Program-made: the position numbers and the translations under genes
Shown here: piece after piece, positions 1 to 12,054 of the stretch
Position numbering within the stretch: the first letter of the stretch is position 1
Layout: every line of letters starts with the position of its first letter
DNA from: Cymodocea nodosa
Taxonomy: Eukaryota > Streptophyta > Magnoliopsida > Alismatales > Cymodoceaceae
Direction of reading: 5' to 3'
NCBI GenBank assembly: GCA_036874045.1
Contig: CM072338.1
Coordinates: 14,716,501-14,780,500, forward strand
Length of the DNA: 64,000 nt
Notes under the pieces: model-generated
Told to the model about the DNA's origin: nothing
Seen by the model: only the letters and a program-made list of their open reading frames with translations
The model's database searches: none

Positions 1-281
1 TTACAAGATCATGTGCTATATCCATATAAAACATAAGTGAAGATTGTCATTACATATTTTTTACCTCATAATTTCATTCATAAGACTAATAGAGAAGATT
101 TACTTAAAGATTTTCAAGATGAATTGGAAGAGTTAAATATTATTGATGATATACAATCAACATGAAAAGTACATGTAGAAGCAAATACATAGGTTGAAAT
201 GAATAAAAAATAAAGAAAAGAATTAGTAGATAAGATGCACTTAGATATGATGATAACAATTTAAGATGAAAAGACTATTTG
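1..281 (+). pseudogene. Harbinger transposase C-terminus, decayed
   Basis: This is the tail of a DDE (Harbinger-type) nuclease. The segment reads in register with residues of the 12055-13461 transposase from the conserved YETQVKIV region through the acidic LEDLQDELEELNI stretch to the terminal KMRxDMM..DxRTI stop. Several in-frame stops (for example TGA near 163 and TAG near 191) show it is not coding. The catalytic residues are upstream of the window, so nothing can be said of them. Confidence 0.75.
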
Positions 282-660
282 ATATTATTTATGTTGTAAT
301 TTTTTAAAATTATTTTCTAGAAAATGTCTTTGTACTTTTCAAAGGAATTTTAGGTTTTAGAATAATCTATCAATGTGTGATATTTGTATTTTAGTAATAT
401 TATAATTTTAAAATTCCAAAATAGATAGTGATGTATCAAACATTTTAGTTTAAGTAGTACACAATCCTTTTCTTTAAATTTTGACTTTTCGAACTTTTTT
501 AATGTATACTAAACCTTCCATGAATTCTAACGTTCTAAACTCTTTGACATGTACACTAAACTCCACTAGGAATTCAAACTTTTTAGACATTTCATTTCTA
601 ATAATTCTAAACTTTTCATTTCTTTTTCATTTGAACATTCCAACATACACTAAGAAACCC
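1..660 (+). mobile_element. 3' remnant of a PIF/Harbinger transposon (copy 1)
   Basis: The left edge matches the 3' end of the complete Harbinger element at 8877-15239. Bases 1-281 align with the last ~270 bases of its transposase, and the end near 660 resembles its terminal repeat (reverse complement TTAGTG then GGAA). TAA at 661-663 would be the target duplication. This copy is older, with several stops and substitutions. Only ~380 bases separate transposase stop and end, against ~1,780 in the other copy. The 5' half lies outside the window. Confidence 0.7.
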
Positions 661-1029
661 TAACTCTCCTACCAAAATCTTTGAGAACCACATTGTTTTT
701 TATGTAGAAATCCATAACTCCTATCTTTGAATCCCAAAATTAGAGTTGTAATCAAATGTAGTCTAAAAGTCAATTTATCATACTTGTTACATGTTGTTAC
801 TAGTAGTTTGTAATGGTCTTTAAATAATGAAAATATGATTTGTGAGCTTCTTATGGAAGACATCTTTAACATTTTCCCTACTATGAGTCATTCCTCGTAA
901 CCCTAGATTTTACTATGTCGTAGCTAGTGAGTTGTTGCCTATTCATCTTCCTCTGTGCATTGCACATCACCTTAGGAAGACATCTGATCTTCCTTTCTTA
1001 CTATCAGAGCAATCATATCTCAACCTACA

Positions 1030-1720
1030 CAATGTCTAGTAGCTCAAGCTTTACAAGTAGTGGAAGAAGTGATCGTCTCTAGGTATTATTTGTATCTTCT
1101 TCTCGATGCTTTCTTCTTACTATGCCAAATATCTCTAATCTTATTCTAGTAAAGTTGGACAAGACTAACTTCCTAATGTGGAAGGCATTATTCGAAACAA
1201 TACTTAGAAGTTATTAGTTAATGTCATATATTAATGACACAACTAGTGCCCTAATTGTTAGTCTATAGAGTATGTAGACTAGTTCAAATGTTTTGGATAA
1301 ATGCTTCTTTATCAATGTTGGCTCTTCCCTATGTTGTGGAGCTAGAACTACCAAGGAAGCTTGTTTGGGACAATCTTGTTAGTAGATTTAGAACATTTAG
1401 ACCTACTTATGTTATGACTTTGAGAAGAAAATTGCTACACATCAAAATGGGGGAACGTAGTATGCAAAATTAGTTGCACAAGATTAAAGTTCTTGTAGAT
1501 CAACTAAGGGCAAGTGGCTCAATGGTCTATGAAGAGGAGCTTTAGATGCACATTTTAAATGGGCTACTATAGTTTTATCATGTTTTTGCTTCATCCATTT
1601 GAGTTGGAGGTACTCCGATTAATGTTATTGAACTTCAATCTCTTTTTATTTATGAAGAAATTAATATGAATGAAGAAGTTGTCAAGGGTGAAGGGATGAT
1701 TGCTTTTGTTAGATAATGAC
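1030..1720 (+). pseudogene. copia gag remnant
   Basis: Broken reading frames resemble plant copia gag (UBN2/retrotran_gag type): an N-terminal serine-rich leader, then KLDKTNFLMWKA near 1150, then LPRKLVWDNLVSRF and LRRKLLHIKMGE (1350-1450), then IKVLVDQLRASG near 1490. In intact elements gag forms the virus-like particle that packages the RNA. Stops at several points and the missing zinc knuckle show it is dead. It lies just downstream of the PBS-like site, as expected. Confidence 0.6.
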
Positions 1721-1740
1721 ACATGACAATTCCTATCATG

Positions 1741-3560
1741 TCAGCCGCCACACTAATTGTCACCCTCCCTCCCCTACTTTGTCGGAAAGCTTAAGCTCTG
1801 GTTTGATGTAACAGTCCAAATCAATTTCATCAGAAAGTGTAGATTGAATCTCATCCGACGATCAAGGATTTTTGTGCTTTTTATCTAACGGACCATGATT
1901 TCTCTACTTTTTAATCTAACAGTTAGGATCAAATTTGATAATCAACGGCGAAGATTACATCATTTAGAACACATTAGATGGGTTGGATCGCATCTGATCG
2001 TTCGGATCCAATGGTTGTGTTTTAATAACTAGATTTGGTGAGTCACGGTCATCTGATCACTGTTAGTTTGCCCAACCAGCTCAACCTCGTTGCCTACAGA
2101 TAGCTAAAACTAATGGGAACATTGAATCTACTATAGCTTTAACGAACCTTGAATAAAACTAAACATTCTCATTGATTCGTGACATTGGCTATCAACACCT
2201 CCAACCTCTAAACATTCTTCTTGAGCTCGCATAGTATCTCCAACACCTTCAATCATGACTTTTCCTCTTTTACGGTTGTTGCACACCACTGCACATTGCA
2301 GTCGTTCTACCCATCTTCCCTGGTGTCATTTCCTGCTTGACTCATGACTTTAGACTTTCGAAAGCCTTTACTGCATTCAGATGAACCCTTCAGCAATCTC
2401 CAAACCTAAACTCTACCCGGTACTTACGTAGAATTGTCGTTGTGCCCCATCGCAGCTCTATTCCAGAAACTACCTCCCCTATTTTGCCAATTGCCGATTG
2501 CTCATCTGTTCTGTTGAATTCGTGCACAGAAGATGCCGGTTGCACCCCCTTCGCTGTGGAAGCTACTCACTACTCTCTAGATGAACCCCTTTCATCATCG
2601 TTGCTCCTTCCGTACAAGTGAGTACCTCGCTGATATTGGAACAAGGAATGGAATATGATGGTCTATTTCCATTATTCCTTTATTTTTGTCTCTTTTTCTT
2701 GATTATGAGGGACGGTGAATAACTTAGATCGAAGCGCATCGCTCCCTTTTGATGATAATATTTGTTAAATTGCATGCTTGAGATTAACTATTTATAGCTT
2801 TAGATCAGACCATTTGATTTAGCTAAAATTTTAAGCTTTCCAACTAGCTAAAGATTAGAAAAGTCCAATCTCTAGATGGAAAGTTATTAAGTTCTAATCA
2901 TGCGGCTATTGTTTGACCTAAATTTGTTTATGTTATATATATGTTTAGCTTTTCATTTTAGATCTAACCATTGGATTTATACCATCTTGTAGTATACTCA
3001 CTTATTTAGCTTTCCAACACATATTTTAGATTTGATATCTATCTAGTGGATGGAAAGTTCTGAATCTAAGTATATTACCCTATGTTGTTGCCTGTTTGAA
3101 TTGCATGCTTTCTAGAAATTAATTTTTTCTTGCAATTCATCTACAATGATTTTTATCTAACATTTTTTTTTGTTGAAATACACTTGCTAAGCTTTCAAAC
3201 ACATATCATACTATTCCAATTTGTATGTTGAGGGCTATAGCTTTTCAAAGTAAGCTATGTGTTTCTGTTTTTCTCGTCTATTGTTTCGACACTACTTTGC
3301 ATTCGATCATGCTTTTAGTATTTGTAAACTTTTGAATATATAGTTTACATATTTTCTACATGTAAATTGCTTATGAATCTTTCATTTGCAGGTTAAATTG
3401 TATGATTTCATTGAGTATTTAGGAAGATTTGAATTTGTGAACTTAGCTCTAATTACAAACAGATTTTCTACCTCAAAGCATACATACTAGACTTGTAGTA
3501 GTAGTTGTAGTACAAATAGACCTTAACTATTTTGTTTCACATTAGATTGAAGTACTTCAA
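1741..3560. repeat. unclassified repeat-like insert within copia A
   Basis: This segment sits where the copia protease and integrase core should be. It has no open frame above 60 residues on either strand. It contains short phrases repeated with variation, such as ATCTAACGG/ATCTAACAG near 1885-1925 and TTTAGCTTTCCAAC or similar with GGATGGAAAGTT near 2830-3060. The look is that of a decayed LTR or non-coding transposon, but I see no paired ends and cannot name a family. Confidence 0.35.
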
Positions 3561-3579
3561 TCTAGAAGTGATTTCCCAA

Positions 3580-5480
3580 AATACTAAATCTCCATGTAAA
3601 GTCATGTTTTCTCAACTTGATTATGATTACTTATATTCATTTGGATGTCATTCTTATCCTTAGACTAGACTATATACAATGTATTTAAACTTGAAAATTG
3701 TTTTGTAGAATGCATCTTTGTTGGTTATAGTACACAAAATAAAGAATATAAGTGTTTTGATCCCATATCAAAGAAAATTTTCATATCTAGAGATGTTTTA
3801 TTTTTTGAAGTTTTCCCATATGATAACATTTTAGAAAGACATGGTAGGTAAATAGGTGGCAATAACAACTGGAATATGAACATAATTTGGGATCAAACAT
3901 CATATGGTGGATATGAATATCAAAATCTAACAGAATTTGGGTTTAGTGATAATGCAGGAACTGAAAATGAAAATAGAATGATCTCTCCTGTACCTAAAGA
4001 AGAAAATGAAGAAAGTAAAGGATCCAGTAAAGATAAAACACGAAATGATAAAGGAGAACAGCTAGAACTTGTTGAGCCCATCGAGCAGCAGAATTTAGAA
4101 AATCAAGAAACACCCATTGAATCCTTAATACCGGTCAATGTTCATCTTATGCAAATGAGGGCTAAATATGGAGTCTTTAAGAAAAAGTTACTAATCTTCA
4201 AACACACTTTACCTGATATCGATGAAGAATTATTTGGACTAAGAAACTTTACACAAGCACAAAATTTTCTAAAGTGGAGAGAGGCTATGGATAATAAATA
4301 CAACTCATTATTAAATTAGAAAATTTGGACACTTGTTCCTTACAATCTAGGTATGAATTTAATCAATAATAAATAGGTCTACAAAATTAAGAAAAATGCT
4401 AATAAGACTATAAGTCATCACAAGGCAAGTCTAATGACAAAAGGGTATCTTCAACAACCTAAAATTGACATGTTTGAGACGTTTAGCTCAATTTTGAAGC
4501 ATATTATGATTAAAACAATTCTTTCCACTGTAGTCAGCAAAGGATGGAACTTAAGACAACTTGATGTTAAATGTACATTCTTACATAGAGAAGAGTTAAG
4601 GGAGTCTGTTTATATGAGACAACCTCCTAATTATAGAGATAAGGAATATTTAAATTATATATGTAAAATGATTAAGGCAATATATGATTTAAGACAGGCT
4701 CCTAGAATGTGGTATGAGAAATTTTATTCTATTTTACAAGAAATAGGTTTTATAACTTCTTCATCAGACTTTTCATTACTTTTATATTATTATAACAATA
4801 TCATCATTTATGTTCTTTTATATGTTGATGACATAGTTATTACTGGTTTCAATGATAATTTCATCAAGATATCATTAATATTTTGAGCAATTATTTTAAG
4901 CTTAAGGATCTTGAGAAGTTATCTTACTTTTTGGGCATTTTCATAAATTATAATGACAGTTATTTTTCCTTAAATCAATCTGGGATATATAGCCTAGTTG
5001 TCACATAAAGCTGGACTTAGTGACAGCAAGTTGATTGGCTCACCTGCAAAAATCAGTAAACTATGTAAGGATGAAGGTAAGTTGCTTGATAATCCCACAA
5101 AATACTGTCAATTAATAGGTGCTTTGCAATATGTCACTTTATCACATTCGGACATTGCCTTCAGTGTCAACCAGATATGTCAATTTTACAAAACTTGATG
5201 GAAGTTCATTTTACTGCTGTTAAAAGAATTTTGAGCAATCTAAAGGAAACAATTAATGATTTCTTAATTTTGACAGAGGTTGAGTATTGCAGCTTTGCAT
5301 CAACAATTGTAGAGATATGTTAGATTTTATCTCTTTTAAAAGAATTATATTTACCAATATTATTTGTACTATTATAACTCATGGGCAATTTCATTAACTT
5401 TGAATCTAATTTTTCATCTCAGGACTAAACATATTGAATTGGACTTCTACATTGTAAGGGAGAAAGTGGTACAAAGATAG
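3580..5480 (+). pseudogene. copia pol remnant (integrase tail, RT, RNase H)
   Basis: Order and motifs are those of Ty1/copia pol. The integrase C-terminal part (YLYSFGCHSYP near 3630, then DPISKKIFISRDVLFFE near 3760) is followed by an acidic linker (3876-4319). Reverse transcriptase follows, with LRQLDVKCTFLH near 4555, AIYDLRQAPRMWYEKFY near 4680 and the catalytic LLYVDDIVITG at about 4815. Next come the connection region (IGALQYVTLSHSDIAFSVNQ, 5118-5177) and RNase H traces (RTKHIELDFY near 5425). Multiple stops and frameshifts make it non-functional. Confidence 0.8.
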
Positions 5481-5849
5481 CTCAATATAGAATATATCTC
5501 AATAGAAATGCTTTCACAAAGAGTTTGCATTCTTGTCGTTTGCAGCAATTGAAGCACAAAAGCTTCGCATTCTTAAAAATCATGCTGAGCTTGCGGTGGA
5601 TGTTTAGAGCTCAAGATGTCCAGATCAGTCCAATCCAGTGTGCAGCCCAGCCCAATTGCAGCCCAGTTCTGCAGTCAGAATGTTAGGTTAATCTGATTCC
5701 AGAATCAGCATTAATATTGTTACGTCTGTCGTGTAGAGTTTGCTAAAATCTCTTTTGCTGTTAAGCGTCAGTTTGTTACTGGTAGTTCGTAATAGTCTTT
5801 AAATAATGAAAATATGGGTTATGGACTTCTTGTGGAATAACTAGGTTTG

Positions 5850-5985
5850 CTAGTCCAGCCCGACCCACAAGTCGATATTACACATTTCTATGGTCCAGCC
5901 TGATCCGATTTTTTAAATCAGATCGGATCAAACTAGCCCATTACGGACCGGGCCGGCTCATCTGACATCTCTACTCTTAACCCAA
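5850..5985. repeat. possible hAT-type transposon end
   Basis: The stretch is rich in CCAGCCCGACCC, GATCCGAT/GATCGGATC and GGACCGGGCCGGCTC and ends ...CATCTGACATCTCTA. Many plant hAT and hAT-like MITE termini look like this (TAGAGATGTCA followed by GGGCCGG). No partner end or 8-bp duplication was found, so this is a weak call. It lies just downstream of the 3' end of the 6203-7975 gene. Confidence 0.3.
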
Positions 5986-6202
5986 AAATAAACGGAACGC
6001 GCTCAGAAAATGCCACTGCTAAAACTTTTTGTTTACGTGATGAACGATCGTCACAAGCAGAGGAATTGAATAAGATTTTTTTGGTTGTTCAGTCATCAAC
6101 GACTTTGTTGGTTACTTCTCCAGATCACAACACCGACCGAGACCGGAAAATTGTCCTGGACTCGAGGAATCAATCAATCTATGGAATTCTACAACAATCC
6201 TC

Positions 6203-7975
6203 CTACGCCGGGGGACAGCAGCGATCCTTCTTCACCTTGGACGGCGGCAGCTCCAGGCTTCCCTTGCAATCGTTGGGAACGAGCACGTCGAAGTCGCTGA
6301 GGCTCCACTCGGCGATTTCGTCCTTCTCGCTGACGAATATCTCGGTTCCGACGTCGATCGACGTCCAGATTCTTCTCGCCGGGACGGTGCCAGGATCCTG
6401 CACGATAGATGGTAGGATTGGTCTGGTGGTGGTATCAAAATTCAAGTCCAAGTACAAAAATCACACCAACCTGGTAGAAGTAGAGCCGACCGGAGAGGCC
6501 ACCCACATCGAGCTTCCAGGTCCTGGAGTCCCCGATCCAGCCGTCCCCCTTTCTGGTCGGGTAACCGTAGGCTGCCCACGCCGGGTGAGGCAGTATCTGG
6601 ACCAACTCCTGCGCCTGAGGATTGCTGTAGGGGTCGCAGACGCTGTATGGTTTCTCGGCGTGCTTCGCGTTCCCGGGGACGCAGTAGTAGTGGTAGGCGG
6701 CGTACGGGAACCGGCTCGTGTCGTTCCGGTGTATCACCTTGCCGGTGTGGTCGACGTGGTAAGGCGGGCAGTTCTGCAGTCCCCTGGGGCTGCACCAAGC
6801 CTTTGTCTGGGGGTTGATGATCATCTCGCAGTATCTGGTCACGTCCGTCAGCACGTTGCCGTCGCAGGGAGCGCCGTCGTTCTTCCAACAGCTCCCGATG
6901 TCCATCAGGTAGAACTGGCTCTTCGGCCCTCCGCCATTTTTCACATCCAGCGTCAGTCTCACCTTGAAGTGCGGCGATTCCGGGAGCTGGGGGAAAAACA
7001 AAGGTTACCTGAGTTTGACGGCGGAGAGAAAGAGGGAAATCCATTTGTAATGTGACGTGGTTACAATTTTGAGCATCCCTCTGGTGTCGTAATGGTATCC
7101 GCCGGAGAATCCTTTGGTTGCGTCGGCCCTGAGGTAGAGCATCAGCCATGGATACCTCTTGGTGGTCTTCAGCTTGTGCCTGAAAACCCACCTCCCACCT
7201 CCCACCTTTTCATTCTTCTTCTCCCACACCACCTCGTAAAAGGACGAGTTCCCAATCCCACCACCGCCGTCCAGATCGTACGTCCCCTTGAACCACCCTC
7301 TCATCGCTCCCGTGTCCGGGTCACGCTCCGTCTTCCGGTGGTAGAGAAGGGGCTGGTTCATGCATCCACTCCCGAAGCACGGGAACCTTCCCGTCTGCGG
7401 GAAGGGGCCAACCTTCTTGCCGTTCTCAGGGCACAGCCCAGATGTGGTGTCGAAGTTGCCGTTCTTCAACATCACCATCCAGTACTGCCACGGCCTCGGC
7501 TCGTCTTCCACCTCGCAGAGGGAACCCAAATACACCTCCTTCTCCGCCGCATAGAGGTCGACATCATTCAGCGCCTCGTCGGTGATGCCGGAGAATGGCT
7601 CCCCGACACGCAGCTCGTTGTCGGAGTCTTTCACCTTGTGGACCAGACCTTGATCTAATAATAATACATGGACAATGCACGATTTCAGAAGCACGAGCAT
7701 CAAAAGGCGGAAGGAAGGGGACAATGTCTACAGCTCATCTCACCCTTGAGATCGAAGCAGTCGGCGGCTCTGGGGCTTCCCATTCCAGGTGCCTCGGAGC
7801 CGACCTCATTGCAGAAGTTCCAGGCCTCGAAGGCCACCCTCAGGCCGTTGCTTCTCATGCCAGGGTCACCCACGGCCGAGATGTAGTGTGGCTGCGATGG
7901 GGTGTGCGCCGCCATGTGCATTAAGAACAGCAGGAAGAGGAAGAAGGAGAAGATGGCGGCAGCTCCGTTTCCCAT
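6203..7975 (-). CDS. secreted plant protein of unknown function (DUF7705-like)
   Basis: A complete four-exon gene: exons 7744-7975, 7065-7654, 6471-6986 and 6203-6397 join in frame to 510 residues. All three introns (89, 78 and 73 nt) are GT-AG. Residues 1-24 form a hydrophobic signal peptide, so the product probably enters the secretory pathway. The body has many cysteines (CFGSGCMNQP, GSCWKNDGAPCDGN, WCSPRGLQNCPPYH), aromatic-rich stretches and an NSS N-glycosylation site. DPGMRSNGLRVAFEAWN after the signal is the most recognisable block. I recall a conserved land-plant family with this block, annotated as a domain of unknown function (I believe DUF7705). No catalytic motif is evident. No frameshift or stop is seen, so it is likely a live gene. 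The long plus-strand frames over it are antisense shadows. Confidence 0.85.
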
Positions 7976-8043
7976 GGGAAGAAGCGGAGGTGCGAGAGCC
8001 GTTGGGGACGTTTGACGATGGGCGTGGGAAAGAGTGTTTTATT

Positions 8044-8051
8044 TATTTATA
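8044..8051 (-). promoter_or_regulatory. putative TATA box of the 6203-7975 gene
   Basis: TATAAATA on the minus strand, about 70 bases before the ATG at 7975. The spacing gives a short 5' leader of about 35-40 nt, which is plausible for a plant gene. Confidence 0.45.
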
Positions 8052-8873
8052 TTTAGATAGGAAGCGTAAACTTTGGAGTCAGAATCTGGTAGATATCCTT
8101 TATTATTGTTAAGATATACCTTAAGTGCATGGCGTAGCAAAGAATTTTCCTAAATATATATATAATGAGTCGATCAAAATGCTTTTTCTTTATTCTTAAT
8201 AAATACTACTCTTTTTTGGATGGTTTTAAATTGGACTATTTAAAAAAAAATGCTTATGTAAGTAAATAATGGTAGCCATGTTAAATGAATCGAACTAATT
8301 GTTTTGACTATGTTGGTCATCCATATGCAAAATAGAATGGAAATGTATCTAACCTATTATTTCTAACGGTTTACAACAAAGTATTGTTAGTTGACAAGAG
8401 TTACTTCGAGGGTAGGAAAATAAAAATAAAATTCATTTAAGTTATTCTCTGAATTCCAATCAAATACAACAAGATCTAGTGTAGTAGAATATGAACTGGC
8501 GATCTGATGTACAATAGAATTGTGTTGTGTTCACTCAATGCAATCTGATCTTATGTGATAGTTCGACACAAAGTACTAGAGGCACACCATGTAAGCACAA
8601 GTGGATCGGTAAAATCATAGAGAGCCAAAAGATTGGTTGTCTACCACTGATAAGTAATAAACTTACAATCATCAAGTTCTGCATGTGCAAATGATTCTAA
8701 TGTGGACATCGACCCAAACATAATTGAATCAAGTTTAGGGTTTATAGATGAAGGTAGAGCGGCAAATGATAATCAATTCTAATTATTTAGGCCTCAGGGT
8801 TTCATTTGCTCACCCCAACAACTTGGTTGGCACCTTGGTTATTTCCTCATGTTTGTCCTCACCTATGTGTGAT
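8052..8873. other. upstream intergenic DNA of the 6203-7975 gene
   Basis: AT-rich sequence without open frames or recognisable element ends. It should hold the rest of the gene's promoter. It ends at the Harbinger insertion site (TTA, 8874-8876). Confidence 0.5.
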
Positions 8874-8899
8874 TTAGGGGGGGTTAGTGCACACCGGAA

Positions 8900-10671
8900 T
8901 TCATGAAAAGTAAAGTAAAGTTCAAACTTTTCTTTTGTAAGTCGTTAGTGTGCATGTCAATTGATGGAAATGAATTCTACACATTTCCGTCTATATATAA
9001 GATTCAATTTCCATTTCCGGCTCAAATTTTCCCACCCTCGCGCACGCGATTTTTGCCTAGAGGGCACGCGATTTTCACCCTTTGGCGCACGCACTCACCC
9101 TCCCTCACGCTCGCCGTTGCCGTCGCACTCACAGTTGTGCTCGTCGTCACGCTTGCCGCTCACACTCACCGTCACAGTCGTCGTCGTACTCGCACTGGCA
9201 CTCGCGCTCACTATCGTGCTCACTGCTCGCCCTCACGGAAGTCTCCTACGTGTAGTACCGTCAAAACCTCCTCACACCGAAACCACCCCTACCCTCACTG
9301 TCACCTGAAGCCGCCGCTGTCACCTGAAGCCTCCACTATCACCTGAAGCTGCCGCTATCGCTTGAAGCTGTTGTCGCCCGTCGTTGCCCACCCAATAGGT
9401 TTGGCCTAAAGATATAAATCTTTATTCACTTTCAATAAACTCGAAGTGCCGTTGTTTTTTGCACTATAATAGCATATGATACACGAGTGCGATGGAAGAA
9501 TATTTTTTTCCCCAATTTTATTGCATGCTTTACTGATGCACGAAGGTAATAAACTAGATCTCATGTTTATAATACTAGTCGAACATGTTTAAGTGGAAAG
9601 AAAGTGTTGACTCTGTCATGTTTGACTGGTGAAAATCTAAATAGATTGTTGTTGTTAACCAAGGGATCTGCTAATGGTGATGTTTGCTTGAGCCAGCAAC
9701 AAGTTGATGCTAAAAAACGTCTTCTTGAGTTGGTAAGTTTCTGTGTACTTCTGAACTAGTATTACATATATTTTGTAGGTCAATTTTCCCTTGGAACAAA
9801 TCAATTAAAAAGTTACTTTGATGACAGTGTATGAGTTATCAGCCACATTTTTCAGCATACACCTTTTTGCATAATTATACTGCTACCTATAGTATGTAAT
9901 CAAAATTTCTCTTTTGATTGGTAGCCTTTTATCTTGTGAATGGTTAACTTAGTTTTGATTCGTTAATATGAAAATTTGTAAATTTACTTGCAAAATGGTT
10001 TTCTTGCACATGTTACAAATTTTAATCCCAACATTCCTGATTTTCACCTATACTTTTTACATTTGTGAAGTTATTTCATAAGCAAGTAGGTCCTTTTCTT
10101 ATTTGCTGGATTTGTACATTTGATGCTAATTTATTATATCTAATTTTCATTGATGATTGAAAGTAGCATTAATTTATGGAATCTGTAGTATGTGTGAGAA
10201 AGATGAAACATTGCTTGATAGCTGGGTATTCTTAACTACCACCTTTGCAAGAGCTTGGATTTTAATTTGTTATGCTGCTTTGAGATATGGGAAAAAAAAT
10301 TCTAGTCGAACATTTGTTTCCATTATAAATAGTTTATAATACTATTTTCTTCCTTCATGTTATGAGTTTCAAATGTCACTTTGTTCAATAGATGCACATT
10401 AGTTATAAGAATCAATTAAACCTTTGTCAAACATCACATAGAAGATTTGACCAATCTTTTGTATAGAACTCACACAAATTTCATTTTACATGACGTGTGT
10501 AGCATGTCTAATGATTAATTGTTTTACTTTGTTTTTACTTTTGCAATTCTCTTATATGATTTTGACAAAAATATGAATGTAATGGTATTTGCAAATGCAT
10601 ATGAATATTTTTATTATTGTTGTTATTCCATATGTTTTATTGTAGTTGTTGAAACTGTGCTTGTGTAGAAA
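8900..10671. other. 5' non-coding part of the Harbinger element
   Basis: Subterminal sequence, then a GC-rich low-complexity stretch (about 9030-9390) of CACTCAC, CTCGC and GTCGTCGT-like words, then AT-rich DNA. The frames at 8903-9346 come from the low-complexity words and resemble no protein. The part just before 10672 (TGTTATTCCATATGTTTTATTGTAG) may be the end of a leader intron. I see no further gene. Confidence 0.5.
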
Positions 10672-11706
10672 ATGAGTACTCCTGATAAGGGAAGGACAGG
10701 TGGAGGTAGAAGTTACATTAGTTGGAATGCTGAAGCAGATGCGTATTTCTTAGATATTTTAGCAGAAGTATTGAATGAAGGAAATAAGAAAACTCATGAT
10801 GGAAATATCAAAGGTAGCACTTGGGATGAAGTAATTGAAAAATACAATACTAGAAGAAACACAGGTATCACAAGGAAGAATGTAGAAAGTCGCTTAAAAA
10901 CTTGGCGACTAATGTATCGAAATTACTCCAAAATTGCCAACCAGAGTGGATGGGGTTGGAATTTCATCCAAGGTTACACTGACATTGATGATGAGATTTG
11001 GAAAGAGTTCGTTAAGGTTAATTTTTTAATCACTTATGACTTATAAAATATTGTAATATTTATCTTCTTTCATTTGACTACAATTTCCTTTTTATAGGCA
11101 CATCCAGAGTGTGAAAGCTATAAAGGCAAACCATGCTTGATATTTGAGCAATTGCAACAAATATTTGAAGGTAGTATGGCCACTGGGAATATGGCTAAAC
11201 AAGGTGATGAGGTAGAGTTTGTACCAAACACGCAAGATGTGGAAATGAACACTTTCAATACCACTCAGGAAACAATGGACATGGATTCTGATTTACCTCC
11301 TTCATTAGGAGGAAGTTCAAGGGTGGCAATTGAGAAGAAGAAGAGACGAGCAAGACCTCATGCAGTGTCCCATCAAATTATAGCAGATTCATTTAAAGAT
11401 GCATAAAAAGCCATTATGCATATGTGTGAAATAGATCAACAAAATTAAGCTACACAGAACGAACAATTTAAAGAGTTGGTTGATACAAAAAAAAAATTAG
11501 TTGAAGTACAGGAAAGGTTGGTTGATATTAAAGAAAAGACTAAAAACTATTTAGATCATGCTGTTGCAGCGTTACTTCAGATTGAAGGTCTTTCTACAGA
11601 AGAACAATATGAAGCTATGGAGTTATTCCAAAAGCCAGAATTTTGTAAAATGTTCTTAAGTTTACCAGCAGAAATGCGTTATGGATGGTTGAGGTTTAGG
11701 AAGTAA
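10672..11706 (+). pseudogene. Harbinger ORF1, Myb/SANT-like DNA-binding protein
   Basis: In PIF/Harbinger elements this partner protein binds the element ends and helps the transposase enter the nucleus. Exon 1 starts at ATG 10672 and encodes a Myb/SANT-like domain (SYISWNAEADAYFLDILAE, then STWDEVIEKYN, KNVESRLKTWRLMYRNY). An intron with donor GT near 11015 and acceptor AG at about 11098 joins it to HPECESYKGKPCL. The second exon has a basic KKKRRARPH stretch (about 11331-11360) that could be a nuclear signal. The frame then continues to TAA 11704-11706 but is cut by two in-frame stops, TAA at 11404-11406 and 11446-11448. Both look like CAA to TAA changes. After them the frame is intact, with a helical VDTKKKLVEVQERLVDIKEK segment, so inactivation looks recent. 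Confidence 0.82.
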
Positions 11707-12054
11707 GCATATGGTTACAATGGATGAAATGTTTGTTTTGTGCATGAATTCACTTTCTTTCCAATCTTGAACTTCTTGTGTTTATGAAGTGTTTTCGTGA
11801 ATGTAATCTTTTATGGATGAAATCTTTTTGTGGAAGGTCATATATGGATGAAATGTAAAATGGATATTATATATTGAAATGTGAAATGACTTATCATTAT
11901 GAAATGTAAAATGATTTTTATTAGTTGAAACATCGAATGTCTTTTATTTTCTTAAAAATGTGAAATGTCTTTTATTTTCTTAAAAATGTGAAATGTCTTT
12001 TATTTTCTTAAAAATGTGAAATGGTAAATTCGTAATATTCTTGTTATTTTGTAG

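Larger units (their letters stand above)
796..5837 (+). mobile_element. Ty1/copia retrotransposon remnant A
   Basis: Two 63-base segments, 796-858 and 5775-5837, are nearly identical (both contain GTCTTTAAATAATGAAAATA) and flank copia gag and pol remains, so I read them as parts of the 5' and 3' LTRs. A PBS-like ACTATCAGAGCAAT at about 1000-1013 resembles the initiator tRNA-Met primer site. True LTR ends and a target duplication could not be set, because the sequences outside the 63-base match have diverged. Unrelated DNA interrupts the interior at about 1741-3560. Confidence 0.6.

Noticed and set aside
6066-7055. Long plus-strand open frame of 329 codons
   Set aside because: It is the antisense of exons 2-4 of the minus-strand gene, which has a signal peptide, GT-AG introns and in-frame joins.
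7092-8112. Several plus-strand open frames
   Set aside because: Antisense shadows of exons 1-2 and of the leader of the same gene, caused by GC-rich codon use.
8903-9346. Frames of 147 and 115 codons with Arg/His/Thr/Ser runs
   Set aside because: Product of low-complexity CACTCAC and GTCGTCGT words in the Harbinger 5' region.
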